Positions 50,709 through 61,226 of a stretch of 64,000 nt of DNA are shown in pieces. A program made the position numbers and the translations under genes. Positions within the stretch are counted from its first letter, which is position 1. Each line of letters begins with the position of its first letter. The notes under the pieces are model-generated. The model had not been told where the DNA came from and made no database searches. It saw nothing but the letters and a program-made list of their open reading frames with translations. The DNA comes from Amyelois transitella. Taxonomy: Eukaryota > Arthropoda > Insecta > Lepidoptera > Pyralidae. The DNA lies in assembly GCF_032362555.1 (NCBI RefSeq), contig NC_083536.1:10788001-10852000 (forward strand), in the 5' to 3' direction.

Positions 50709-51117
50709 TATGAAGTATACTATAATAATGAATAAAAAATTTGAATTTGACTTGCTAATAGTTTGTAGCTTTGATAATATTATATAATGAAATTTTTTTA
50801 ATAGTGAATATGTGCCTGTAAAGGTCTTATTTCTGAATAAATGCTTTGACATTTGACCAGGGTTCTCAAGTGATCTGTATTTTTCATTAAAAAAAATGTG
50901 GAATGGCTATAATGTGTATTATTAAATAATTAAAATTATCATTATCCCCTGATTTATTTATTTATTTAAAACACTATTGCACAAATTAACAAAAAAATAT
51001 GTACAAAAGTGGACTTCATGCCATATGGCATTCTCTACTGACTAGTCTGATGACTGACTAACCATCAGACCAAACTGTGATAGCAGAATGGTGCGATAAA
51101 GCGCAAATGATCTATTA
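50709..51117. other. Rest of tandem unit and unassigned AT-rich sequence
   Basis: Starts with the tail of the interrupted 278-bp unit (to about 50760), then AT-rich sequence with no gene or recognisable element. Confidence 0.4.
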
Positions 51118-51300
51118 CTAGCTGCGCCCCTGGGCTTTGGTCCCGTGAGAATTTCGGGATAAAAATTAACCTATATTTCCAGGTAATAATTCTACCTATG
51201 TATTAAATTTCATCAAACTCCATCCAGTAGATTTTACGTGAAAAAGTAACAAACATCCATCCTTACGAAGTTGCATTTATAATATTATATTAGTAGGAAG
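51118..51300 (-). mobile_element. Short non-autonomous Helitron, reverse
   Basis: Begins CTAGCTGCGCCCCTGGGC on the plus strand and contains TTCATCAAACTCCATCCAG and the GGGATAAAAA block common to these elements, ending near TTATATTAGTAGGAAG. Confidence 0.7.
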
Positions 51301-51428
51301 TAGGATGGATCTGGAATATAAGAATATCCAAGAGGATGTTGTTATATAAATGTAAGTAGTATCTATCTATCGCTACACAAATCTCAAACTCACGTTCGAT
51401 CTATGTGATTTGTTCTTTTTTTTATTAT

Positions 51429-51545
51429 AGCTGTAGCCCACGGCTCCGCCCGTGGTAAAAAAGTAGCTCCTGAAGGTTTAATCTGTCTCTGTGACAATTT
51501 CATTAAAATCTGTGCAGTAGTTTCTGGGTTTATTCATTATAAACA
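51429..51545 (-). mobile_element. Decayed Helitron-like fragment, reverse
   Basis: Starts with TAGCTGTAGCCCACGGCT and the CCACGG...CCGTGG hairpin and runs to the ATTCATTATAAACAAAAAA block. The CTAG end is altered to CTGTAG. Confidence 0.5.
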
Positions 51546-51617
51546 AAAAAAAAAACAAATCTATCGCGGAGAAGCAATATTCGGCTGGGCGGAAAACAAG
51601 ATCATTTGTATGAACGA

Positions 51618-51683
51618 ATGAATAAATAATATATTTTTTTTTCCACTAGTAAGTGTAAAAAATATATATTATTTATTCGTTAG
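51618..51683. repeat. AT-rich inverted repeat
   Basis: CGAATGAATAAATAATATAT is repeated inverted as ATATATTATTTATTCG around a short spacer (CCACTAGTAAGTGT), making a cruciform-capable palindrome. Confidence 0.7.
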
Positions 51684-52457
51684 TTAAGCTATCTGAATAT
51701 GTTTTTAATAGTCAATGTATTGTGTGGTATTTTAATTAGATTTAGGAGTTAAAATACGACACCCGAATTCTGGTGTATTACAACATTTATACAGAATGGA
51801 CCCACATAAAATTATTCGATACTTAGCAAGGAATATGGTCGATTCATTCACTAAAACACGTTATGGATTTTGCAAAAAAAACACACAATAAACTTGCGTA
51901 AAAATGACACATTACGATTGAATTACATTTTTGTTGCTAACGGTATGTTGCTCGATTCGTGGCTACGCACCCCGCCCGCGCCCCGCCTTCGCGCTTTCGC
52001 CAACGGTCGAAATTGACAGTGTCCGACGGCAATTGTTTATCGTGTGTCATTTGCATAGTATATAATTAATAAACAATTGAAGAGTAATTGTTTGCGTTCA
52101 AGTGTTGTGATTATACTCATTCGTAGCGGAATTTACTAAACTTTGTGTTATTGGGAAATATTTTAATGAAGTGTGAATGAATTTCGTGCAATTAACGTGT
52201 AAAGTGTGAATGGCGGCCAAAAAAATGTCATCTTTAAAATGTTTGGGGCTACAGATGATACTTGAGGTATTTATTAGTATATAATTTTACTTTTATCTTG
52301 ATGCTCGTTTCGTTATCTTTTTTTAGGTATACAGTTCATTGAATATAATTATACGGTTGAAGCACAAAGTTAACTTTTCTGCGGAAAGTCGGCAAAATTT
52401 TCATTGTACGGGACGTTACCGGAGTGTAGACTATAGGAAATGCGGACGCGTCACGGG
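51684..52457. other. Right flank of piggyBac, promoter-like, no confirmed gene
   Basis: No open frame of length. An ATG at 52210 starts MAAKKMSSLKCLG and runs 19 codons to a possible splice donor (GAGGTATTT, about 52267), preceded by a GC-rich stretch (51965-52010). It could be the first exon of a gene carried within the element, but nothing else supports this. The right terminal repeat closes it at 52457. Confidence 0.35.
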
Positions 52458-52590
52458 TTAAATATATGTTATTTGCAGACAATGTGCAATTACAAGTTTT
52501 AGTGCTTAAAAACAATAAAAATAACAGGAACAAACATGCAAATAACAGAAAGCAATTATACAATTTAAACTAAACATTATGGGGTGGAAT

Positions 52591-55578
52591 TTAGTTAAAT
52601 CTAGATAAAAGTGATTCGACTTCTTCATATGTTTGGGATTTCAGCCAGTTGTTTATAAGTATTTTACAATTACGGCTAGTTAGATGGTATATATTTAACT
52701 CTCTATTTAACTGGTTATATAGATGTGAAGATAAGTGTAAAAATTGTCTTTTGGCAAAAGCGGTTTTGAATACATATATTGGGGCTACCACATGCTTCCT
52801 ACGCTTTAACAAGAGTCTGGGGTCGAAAGACAGTGACTTATGAAGTTTTAGTACTGTGTTCAATATGAATAGTTTTCTTACGGTCAAAACGTCGCTCAGT
52901 GTGTACAGGGTCTCTGTAGGAAAACGATAAGGTTTAAAATGAATAACCTTTAGCAGAGCTCGTTGTGCCCTTTCTAGGTCTAAGTATTTGGTTCTGTTTG
53001 CGCCACCCAAAATCGGAATACAGTACCCGAGAACAGACTGGACCAGAGATATGTATATTTGTTTCAATAATGCTTTATTGGCGATATGTCTTAAGGTCTT
53101 AAAAGTCCATGTTAATTTTCTTATTCGGCTCATAAGTAATTCCAGGTGTGAGTGCCAGGATAAGCGTTGGTCTAACATGACGCCGAGGTATTTTACAGTT
53201 TTTTCCTTTGTGATAGCTGGACAATCACAGGGCAAGTTGGAAATGTAATTGCAGTTATGTATTTTTATTTCAAAGTCTTCTGCTGGTTGAGTAGAGGTAT
53301 ATTTAGTGAAGCACATATAATTTGTCTTACTTTTATTCAAAGTGAGTAAATTTGAGTTAAGCCAATTCGACACCCTGATGAGACCCTCTTCCACCGAATG
53401 CCGTACCTTTTCCCACGTATCTCCAACAAAGACCAGTACGGTATCGTCTGCATAGGATACTATTTTACCGTTCGGGATTACCATGTCACAGAGGTCATTT
53501 ATGTAAATGAGAAAAAGCGTCGGACCAAGGACTGAACCTTGTGGGATTCCAAAAACAATATCGGCCTCTTCACTAATGATACCATCCACTTTAACCATTT
53601 GTTTACGTTCACTAAGGTAGCTTTTGAACAAATCCAAAGCAGCGCCTCTTATGCCTATGCTTTCAAGCCTCCTCACAAGAATTGGAATAGAGACGGTGTC
53701 GAAAGCTTTTTTCAGATCCAAGAAAACAGAGGTACATTTATTGCCTTTATCAACATGTTCAACTATAAAAGTAGTTAAAGCAGCTACCGCGTCCTCCGTC
53801 GATATCTTAGATCTAAAACCAAATTGAGATTTCGATATTAACAGAAACTTGTTCAGATAACTAATTAATCGCGAATTTAATAATTTCTCCAATATTTTGG
53901 AAAGGACAGATAAAATCGATATAGGCCTGTAATTATTCACATCGTCTCTAGTCCCACCCTTGTGAATTGGTGTGATTACAGCTTTTTTAAGCTCCTGAGG
54001 AAATACACCTAGGCTGAAACATAAGTTAACTAGGTGGGTAATTACAGGAACTAGTATGTGGTTTGCCATTTTAAGAAATATTGTTGGGATTTTATCTACT
54101 CCCGGCGAACTGTCAGTTTTTAAGCCCATTAAGACAGAATAGACCTCCTCGTGATCAGTTTCCAAGAGCACAAACGATGAGGCACTATTTCTGGTGGGGG
54201 GAGAAGTTATATTTGGAGGTGATTTATATAGATTGCCGTTAGGTAAGGAATTTTTAGAAAGAATGTCTTCAGCCAGAGACCTTCCGACATTTGCAAAGTA
54301 GTCGTTGACAGCGTTAGCAGATTCTTTCGGATTAGATTTTAAATTTGATAAGTCTGAGTTAGGTGATTTAGATGCTTTTCGGTTTGTAATTTCATTCATA
54401 GTATTCCATATTTTCTTTGGATTATTTTTAGCTCTTTCCAATTGTTGCTTATGATATTTAAATTTTAGCTTTTTGATTAAGTTATTGCAGTAATTGCGAT
54501 ATCTTCGATAGGTTATTTTAAGTATTTCATTATTCGGATCCGATTTAACTTTTCGTTGTAGTGCGTTTCTGTTCCGTATACATCTCAGAATTCCTAAGGT
54601 GATCCATGGTTTAATAACTCTATTTTTATTGGTAATTGTTGCAGAAGTAGTATTTTCAGATAGACACTTTTGGATGATATTTATTAATTTTGTTGTAATT
54701 ATATTAGGATCTTTACAAAGTAAAAATTCATTAAAGTCATAGCTCTCTAGACAGGTAAGCGCCTGCTCATAATTAATTGTAGTTTTAATATTAGTTGTTT
54801 TGTTTTTATTTTTGTTTAATATATTAAGTAACTTTAGAAAAACCATTCGGTGATCTGTAATTGTTGAATCCAACACAGCAATGTGAGGTTGTGAGTTGTA
54901 ATTATTTAACTTTAAAATAAAATGGTCCAAGTAAGATCCGTCTCTCGTTGGAAAATAATGCCCTGGAATAAGTCCGTGCATTGCCAACATATTTAAATAA
55001 TGTAGCCTGTTTGACCTCTCGTACGGATTTTCATTGGTCTTACAAATAATGTTTATATTAATATCTCCTGAAATTATAATATTTGAGCATGACTTAATGA
55101 CTTCTAAATGATTATTAAGAGATGTTATAAACTTATCGGCATTAATATTAGAAGGTGATCGATATATCGCGAGAATAGTATAATTTTGTATGGTGATTTG
55201 CAGACAAGACGCATGATCAAGTATTATTTCTTTAACATTTGTTTTATGACAATTTTTAATGTATGCTACAACCCCGTCGTTTTGATTTAATAATTTTTTT
55301 GTACTATAAGAGGAATAATTTGGAATGGGCACAATAGTCCTATTTTGATTTAGTCTACATTCGGTCAAAAGTAAAAGATCAATTTCAAAATTAAAGTTGG
55401 TAAGAGAAAGTTGGAGGTCGTCAATATTTCTATATACGGTGCGTATGTTTTGAGTGATTAAAGTTAAATCAGATGCTTGGGAATGGGTATATTTTGCAAA
55501 ATCTTCGAACTGACTTTCAATTGAATAAGCAACTTTGAAAGAATCTATTTCATGTATTGTTTCGAGTGAGTTATCCAT
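52591..55578 (-). CDS. LINE ORF2 endonuclease-reverse transcriptase, intact
   Basis: 995 residues. Endonuclease: LTLITQNIRTVYRN (about 38), LLLLTECRLNQ (about 70, metal-binding Glu), IIISGDININ (about 147), SYLDHFIL, ITDHRMVFL (about 240). Reverse transcriptase: SSPGVDKIPTIFLKM (about 490), VITPIHKGGTRDDVNNYRPI, SVFLDLKKAFDTV (about 610), GIPQGSVLGPTLFLIYI (about 670) and SYADDTVLVF (YADD, about 700). The C-terminal domain is helical (LVQSVLGYCIPILGGANRTK, YRFPTETLYTLSDVL), ending EVESLLSRFN. The fragment at the right window edge (63602-64000) ends in a related way (EVENLFHRLN). Nicks DNA and primes reverse transcription. Clade within the Jockey/CR1 group not fixed. Confidence 0.92.
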   Translation of the reverse strand: MDNSLETIHEIDSFKVAYSIESQFEDFAKYTHSQASDLTLITQNIRTVYRNIDDLQLSLTNFNFEIDLLLLTECRLNQNRTIVPIPNYSSYSTKKLLNQNDGVVAYIKNCHKTNVKEIILDHASCLQITIQNYTILAIYRSPSNINADKFITSLNNHLEVIKSCSNIIISGDININIICKTNENPYERSNRLHYLNMLAMHGLIPGHYFPTRDGSYLDHFILKLNNYNSQPHIAVLDSTITDHRMVFLKLLNILNKNKNKTTNIKTTINYEQALTCLESYDFNEFLLCKDPNIITTKLINIIQKCLSENTTSATITNKNRVIKPWITLGILRCIRNRNALQRKVKSDPNNEILKITYRRYRNYCNNLIKKLKFKYHKQQLERAKNNPKKIWNTMNEITNRKASKSPNSDLSNLKSNPKESANAVNDYFANVGRSLAEDILSKNSLPNGNLYKSPPNITSPPTRNSASSFVLLETDHEEVYSVLMGLKTDSSPGVDKIPTIFLKMANHILVPVITHLVNLCFSLGVFPQELKKAVITPIHKGGTRDDVNNYRPISILSVLSKILEKLLNSRLISYLNKFLLISKSQFGFRSKISTEDAVAALTTFIVEHVDKGNKCTSVFLDLKKAFDTVSIPILVRRLESIGIRGAALDLFKSYLSERKQMVKVDGIISEEADIVFGIPQGSVLGPTLFLIYINDLCDMVIPNGKIVSYADDTVLVFVGDTWEKVRHSVEEGLIRVSNWLNSNLLTLNKSKTNYMCFTKYTSTQPAEDFEIKIHNCNYISNLPCDCPAITKEKTVKYLGVMLDQRLSWHSHLELLMSRIRKLTWTFKTLRHIANKALLKQIYISLVQSVLGYCIPILGGANRTKYLDLERAQRALLKVIHFKPYRFPTETLYTLSDVLTVRKLFILNTVLKLHKSLSFDPRLLLKRRKHVVAPIYVFKTAFAKRQFLHLSSHLYNQLNRELNIYHLTSRNCKILINNWLKSQTYEEVESLLSRFN

Positions 55579-55891
55579 AGTTTATTGAGGGGTTTATATT
55601 AGTTGTAGTTAAATAATTGTTGTTTATTTTACTTTTATGTTGATCATATAACTTCACTGTGTGGTTTGTAAGAAAAAGAGATGGAATATTTATATTATAA
55701 TGTGTGTTTATAGTAATTATCTTTTTAAGGTTGTATAATAGTGTCCTAATATGATAGTCCTTACATATTGTATTGTTAAATGAAGAAGCCGTAATTTTTG
55801 TTTCTAGCATAATATATTTATTATGGTGATTAATGTAAAATGTGTAATTTTTCGAAAAAAGCAGAACGAAAACGTGAGTACTTAGAGCTAG

Positions 55892-56827
55892 TCAGGATGT
55901 CTGTATGAGACTTTGTACCTGTAATTCCGATTTAATAGTTATGATTGGCGAAACGTCGTCCTTCCTGATGTAGACCTTCCCGTAGGCTGTCCAGCAGTAT
56001 TTATAATTACTAGATTTTGCCAAATCACGGGCTAGGAAATAAAGTCGTGATCCACGGGCTGTCAGTTGTTCTGAGACGAATACTGGTGCTTCCTCGTTTT
56101 TTAAGAGTCCCAAATGTTTAGCTCGAAGTTTGTCCCTATGACGGATATTATAAGTTTTACATGCCTTGAGTACTGATGTTTTCAGGAGCGAGGAACAAGT
56201 CTCCACGATAATAGGAGAGTTGGTCTGGTTAATTTTCTTACTCTTTATCCTATATATATCACTTATGTCTTTTTTATTCATTTCACAGCCAATTGTTTTA
56301 GATAGGGACAGTGTCATATTGATTAAATCTTCTTTCGTTTCTTTCTCCTGATTGGGTACGTTTTTTATTTCCAGATTTGTTTTCCTATTTGAAAGCTGTA
56401 AATCCTCTATTTTCTCTTCTAAAAGTACTATGTATTCTCTATCCTTCTTGGCTTGAGACTTTAATGATTCTATTGTATTTTTTAGTTCTCTATTTTGTTC
56501 CGTAAGGAAAGTAATTGAACTTTCAATATTAGCGTTTGTTTGTTTTATTTCTAAAAGAGCAGGGGAAATCTTTTTGAGTTCTTTTTCTTGTTCGGTGAGG
56601 AGTGATTTAACCATTGTTGTCATTGACTTTATCATGTCTTCCTTAAAAGTTGATAGTACAAACTCATGCTGATCATCGTCCCTTCTCCGTTTGAAACGTT
56701 GGAAAACAAAACTAGGCGACGGCGGACTAATGGAAGTGTTTGTTTCCGCCGCATTTAAGGTGGTGTCAGATGCTGATCGATTCAATACACTTGACGTGGG
56801 CGCCGTGGCAATAGTATTAAGTTCCAT
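55892..56827 (-). CDS. LINE ORF1, coiled coil plus FP-like domain
   Basis: 311 residues from MELNTIAT (an upstream in-frame ATG at 56860 would add 11 hydrophobic residues and is less likely). A Ser/Thr-rich N-terminus leads to a basic patch (FKRRRDDDQ). Then come a long heptad coiled coil (about residues 60-165: LLTEQEKELKKISPALLEIK, LKSQAKKDREYIVLLEEKI), an RRM-like middle (NLEIKNVPNQEKE, IYRIKSKK, PIIVETCSSLLK) and an FP-type C-terminus (LYFLARDLAKSSNYKYCWTA, GKVYIRKDD). Probably trimeric RNA-binding chaperone. Precedes ORF2 by 313 bases, in which a 79-codon AT-rich frame ends overlapping the ORF2 ATG. Confidence 0.88.
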   Translation of the reverse strand: MELNTIATAPTSSVLNRSASDTTLNAAETNTSISPPSPSFVFQRFKRRRDDDQHEFVLSTFKEDMIKSMTTMVKSLLTEQEKELKKISPALLEIKQTNANIESSITFLTEQNRELKNTIESLKSQAKKDREYIVLLEEKIEDLQLSNRKTNLEIKNVPNQEKETKEDLINMTLSLSKTIGCEMNKKDISDIYRIKSKKINQTNSPIIVETCSSLLKTSVLKACKTYNIRHRDKLRAKHLGLLKNEEAPVFVSEQLTARGSRLYFLARDLAKSSNYKYCWTAYGKVYIRKDDVSPIITIKSELQVQSLIQTS

Positions 56828-57195
56828 AATTACCCAATAACAAAAGAGTGCAAACAACAAACAGGTCGTAGCGGCAACGTTGTAGAACAGTTAGCACTCG
56901 TAGTTCGTAGCCGGCTCGCACAGGGGAATCGGGTGGCGGGCGGTGGTGATGTCGTAGCTTCGTAGCGCTGGTAAACGGTCAGCTACGACGTGAGTGGGGC
57001 GCGGTGCTGGAGCGAGACGAAGAATATGATGTCCTTTTTTCGCGTCGCTGTGGCGTTCCGTGACCTTTGGCCGTCGCTGCTCGGCTATTTTATTTAATTT
57101 TAGTATCGGAAATGTACTCGTTATTTATAATGTGATTTCGTTCTAATGTAATTCTGATAGAAATTAAATTCGCGTGTACACTTATGGAGCACAAT

Positions 57196-58747
57196 AAACT
57201 GAACCGCGTAGCACGTCTGCTTACAAAGAGATCTCGGACGAAAGAGCTAAACCAAGCTTTAGTAGAACTTGGAATGCCAGCACCACAAAGAAATGCTTTC
57301 AGTGTGTTAAACTACGAAATTACAAAGGAAAAAGCTACAACATCAATGAACTGCTTGAATACATTGCTCACAACAAACCACTCCTCAATGACAATCAAAA
57401 AAAAGTTTACAACGTTATAATGGACCGGATAATTAACAACACTGGTGGAATTATTTATTTGGACGCACCAGGAGGCACCGGTAAAACGTTTCTACTAAAT
57501 CTAATACTGGCAGAAATACGTGTTAAAAAACACATCGCACTGGCACTAGCATCATCCGGCATTGCTGCCACACTTATGGAAGGAGGACGAACTGCCCATT
57601 CTGCTTTACAACTACCGTTGAATATAGCAGAACAACAATTCCCGGTATGTAAAATCTCAGGAAAATCTGGACGGGGTCAATGTCTAAAACAAGCTAAAGT
57701 TATCTTATGGGATGAATGCACCATGGCCCATAAAAAATCACTTGAAGCAATGGACAGAACATTACAAGAATTGCGACAAAACTCTGAAATAATGGGAGGA
57801 GCTCTACTCATACTGTCGGGAGATTTTCGACAAACACTTCCAGTTATTCCCAAGTTAACACCAGCAGACCAAATCAATGCATGCTTAAAAAAGTCACATC
57901 TCTGGTCACAAGTACAAATACTGCAATTAACAAAAAACATGAGAGTTGAATTATCAAAAGATAAAACAACAGCCCATTTTCTAAAATACTTTTACAAATA
58001 GGTGAAGATACATATCCTACTAACCAAACGACCGGCCTCATTGAACTCAATAGTGATTTCTGTAACATAGCCACTACTGAAAACGATCTAATTGACAAAA
58101 TTTATCCAAATATTGTTCAAAACTATACCAACGTAGAGTGGTTATTTCAAAGAGCAATTTTGGCCACTAAAAATAATGTTGTTGACGATATCAATTTCAA
58201 TATTCTAAAGAAAATACCTGGTGAAGAGAGAATATATAAATCGATGGGCACGATGGTATCCAGTGAGGAAAGTGTCAACTTCCCTACAGAATTTCTGAAC
58301 TCTTTACAAGTACCAGGAATGCCATTACACTGCCTTCGTCTCAAAATTGGATCTCCAATCATACTACTTAGAAATCTCAGCTCTCCAAATCTATGTAATG
58401 GAACGAGAATGATCGTAAAACAGCTATCGAATAATATTATTGAAGCTGAACTTATTTCTGGAAAGAACAAAGGACAAACAGTATTTATACCTAGAATACC
58501 ACTGATCTCTTCTGAATTGCCATTTCAATTTAAAAGACTGCAATTTCCAATTAAATTAGCTTTTAGTTTTACAATTAACAAAGCGCAAGGACAAACTTTA
58601 AAATATTGTGGCATTAACCTCAAAGAACCCTGCTTCTCTCACGGTCAGCTATATGTAGCTTGCTCAAGGGTAGGAAATCCGAAAAATCTATATATATATA
58701 CTCCAGACAATAAAATGAAAAATGTTGTTTATAAGCAAATAGTGTAA
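57196..58747 (+). pseudogene. Helitron helicase domain, two frameshifts
   Basis: Resumes after the LINE with LNRVARLL and LVELGMPAPQRNA. A frameshift follows near 57335, then a PIF1-type helicase: APGGTGKTFLLNLIL (Walker A, about 57465), ALASSGIAATL, RTAHSALQLPLN, WDECTMAHKK (Walker B, about 57710) and LSGDFRQTLPVI. A second frameshift at 58001 precedes WLFQRAILATKNN, MPLHCLRLKIGSPIILLRN, FSFTINKAQGQTL and [13 protein letters not shown]. The stop is at 58745. It unwinds DNA during rolling-circle transposition. Confidence 0.88.
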
Positions 58748-58836
58748 ACAATGAGCGAATGTTTTCAATAATTTTTTTTACTATAGCGTCAAAGTTTATT
58801 TTTTTATTTCACCTACCGTGTAATCTTATATCAACT

Positions 58837-58864
58837 CCCGGGCGAAGCCGGGTATTATAGCTAG
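58837..58864 (+). terminator. Helitron 3' hairpin and CTAG end
   Basis: CCCGG-GCGAAG-CCGGG stem-loop followed by TATTATAG and CTAG, then a T of the target. In Helitrons this hairpin marks the transposition end. Confidence 0.9.
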
Positions 58865-60957
58865 TTAATTTATAAACACGTATATATTGTATCTCAACTT
58901 GATTATGGATAATACAATTGATGCAAATGGTCTCTCAATATACTATCAGAACTGTGGCGGATTTCGCACTAAATTATACACATTATATATGAATATTCTA
59001 TCAAACACGTATGACATTATAATTCTAACTGAAACTTGGTTGGTGCCCGACATCAACAACAACGAATTTATAGACCCTCGCTATATTGTATTCAGAATAG
59101 ACCGCGACCGTGTCGCTACTGGTAAGCTTGATGGTGGTGGAGTGCTTGTAGCTGTATTGCGCACCCTTAGACCCTCACTAGTCTACTCATCCGATTTACA
59201 CCCATCTCATTCAAGCAGAATTGAGAACATTGTTGTAGAAATATCCAGTTTAGATAGCGCCAAGAGACATTTGTTTAGCGCTGCTTATATCCCACCTCAA
59301 ACTCCCGCCTACATGTACGAAAATCACTTTGAAACATTAGAACAAATGTTGGTATCTGAAAGTGTTGAGAGCTATTTTATTGTTGGGGACTATAACTTAC
59401 CCGAAATTCAATGGATTCTTTCTACAACAACAAATCCTGTTACTTTAGATCCTGTGGGATCCTCAGCTAAACAGTCCATACTTGTAAACTTCATGTCAGT
59501 GCTTGATATATCGCAATACAACGGATTTGTGAATGACTTGGGACGAATTTTGGATTTATTTATGTCAAATGCACCCTCAATCATACAAAATGCTAGTCCA
59601 CTTTTGCCACCCAACTCTCATCACCCTCCTTTTGTTGCTTATGCTACTGCTCGACACTCTGTGCATTCTATGAAAAGACGTTCTATTACTAAATATAATT
59701 TCTACAAGGCAGATTATGATGGTATTGACTTGGAGATTGAAAACACTAACTGGTATAAACTGCTCAACCACCTTCCATCAGAAGACGCAATTGAGGTTTT
59801 TATAAATGCTTTAGATAGTATAATCAAACCACACACTCCGTTAGCTAGTACTAGACGCTCTTCTTATCCAGTCTGGTTTTCTAATTCTTTGATCAAAATA
59901 TGTAAAAATAAAGAAAAAGCGTGGATCAAATGGAAAAAATATAAAAACCAATTTGACTATGAAGCCTTTTCGCAATACAGAAAAGAATTTAGGATACTCT
60001 GTGAACAATACTACGAAAAATATATGAACTCGGTAGAGGATAGTATCACTCAAAATGTCAAACATTTTTGGACATACGTATCAAATCGCAAAGCTACATC
60101 CAATATACCATCTACAATGCAATACCATAATATGAAGTCTAATAATCCAGAAACTGTTTGTGGCATGTTCTCAGATTTTTTCCAGTCTGTATTTGAACCT
60201 CCGTCACCAACACTAAGTCACTGGCAGCCTCCGATAGATCATAGTAGTGATGATACACATATAACTGACATTCATTTCTCTGAAGCAGATATTTTAAAAG
60301 AATTATCATTATTGGATGTCTCCAAGGGCCCTGGCCCAGATGGACTTTCACCTTTGTTTTTCAAAAAAACTGCAAAAAGTATATGCAGACCTCTCTTTCT
60401 AATTTATAATAAATGCTTAAAAGAGGGAGTATTCCCCGAAATATGGAAACGAGCCAATATCACTCCAATTCATAAAGGTGGTTCTAAGCACGACTGTGAG
60501 AACTACAGACAAATCTCAATTCTGTGCACACTAGCAAAGCTTTTTGAGCGTCTAGTTCAAAATTTAGTCTATCTTATTTTACACAAAGCTTTAATTCCTC
60601 AACAACATGGATTCGTTAAACATCGATCTACGGTTTCCAACATGATTATTTTCGCTAACGACTTATTTCAGAATATGGATCGTGGCATACAAGTGAACGC
60701 GGTCTATACTGATAAAAAAAAAGGCTTTTGATAAAGTGGATCACGAATTACTTTTAAATAAAATTGCCTTTAATGGTATTCGTGGAAATTTATTGCGATG
60801 GTTTGCATCTTATATTTCAAATAGATCACAGAGAGTCATTGTCAATGGATTTCAATCAAACAGTGTTTCCATTACATCAGGAGTCCCCCAGGGATCCATT
60901 TTGGGTCCACTGCTATTCATAATTTTCATAAATGATATAAAACAATTGTTAGCATTA
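58865..60957 (+). mobile_element. LINE, ORF2 only, truncated at 3' side
   Basis: Follows directly on the Helitron end. No ORF1 is present. ORF2 runs from the ATG at 58905 and is frameshifted at 60713-60723. The element ends abruptly near 60957, where the GC-rich LINE starts. Confidence 0.75.
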
Positions 60958-60962
60958 GTTTA
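58905..60962 (+). pseudogene. LINE ORF2 endonuclease-reverse transcriptase, frameshifted and truncated
   Basis: The long frame starts MDNTIDANG. Endonuclease blocks: SIYYQNCGGFRTK, IILTETWLVPD, GGGVLVAVLRT, FIVGDYNLPEIQW (GDYN in place of GDFN), RILDLFMSN. Linker and reverse transcriptase: KGPGPDGLSPLFFKK, ANITPIHKGGSKHDCENYRQ, QHGFVKHRSTVSNM. A run of eight A at about 60716 breaks the frame inside the KKAFDKVDH motif, which continues in the next frame with GVPQGSILGPLLFIIFINDI before the truncation at 60957. The YADD box is lost. Jockey/CR1-group LINE of moderate age. Confidence 0.87.
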
Positions 60963-61226
60963 GATTCCTGCACTAGATGGCGCTGTGCCGTATAAGAACT
61001 CGCTATGGTTGTTCGCTGTTAAAGCTATAAAACAAAAATGGTTTTTGTATAAAGTAAAGGGATTCGCCAGTCGCTCTTCGTGACAACACCGAGCACGAGC
61101 TTTACTGAAGTTTTCGCACCGTCGGGGGGAACTTGTTCACAACGCGCCCCCCAACACCCCGCAAGTATTATTGCGTAGGAGGGGATAGCTCCCGGCGAAA
61201 ACCTCTGCCAGGACTGCGGGACTGAT

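Larger units (their letters stand above)
45547..52457 (+). mobile_element. piggyBac element, 6.9 kb
   Basis: Flanked by TTAA at 45543-45546 and 52458-52461 with inverted ends CCCATAACGCGTCC and, inverted on the right, CCCGTGACGCGTCC. The gene for the transposase occupies 45864-49437 in four exons. The 3-kb region downstream contains 278-bp tandem repeats and several short Helitron insertions, so the element has grown by later insertions. It interrupts the 3' UTR of the FP-LINE, whose sequence reads on across one TTAA. Confidence 0.88.
45430..57189 (-). mobile_element. LINE with intact FP-like ORF1 and intact ORF2, piggyBac in 3' UTR
   Basis: A minus-strand non-LTR element of about 4.85 kb without the guest. 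It runs from a GC-rich 5' UTR (56830-57189) through ORF1 (56827-55892), a 300-base AT-rich junction (55579-55891) and ORF2 (55578-52591) to a 3' UTR split by piggyBac at TTAA, then AATAAA and a TTTA tail. It interrupts the Helitron helicase with AATAAA as the probable duplication. Both ORFs are open, so it looks capable of retrotransposition apart from the piggyBac insertion in its 3' UTR. Confidence 0.9.
44315..58864 (+). mobile_element. Autonomous Helitron, 5'-truncated, with nested LINE and piggyBac
   Basis: The Rep/helicase coding region lies at 44315-45430 and 57196-58747, interrupted by a minus-strand LINE. The 3' end is textbook: hairpin CCCGG...CCGGG (58837-58852), TATTATAG and CTAG at 58861-58864 followed by T. 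The 5' end and the N-terminal Rep motifs are not found. Excluding guests, about 2.8 kb remain. A rolling-circle DNA transposon, dead here because of truncation and frameshifts. Confidence 0.88.
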
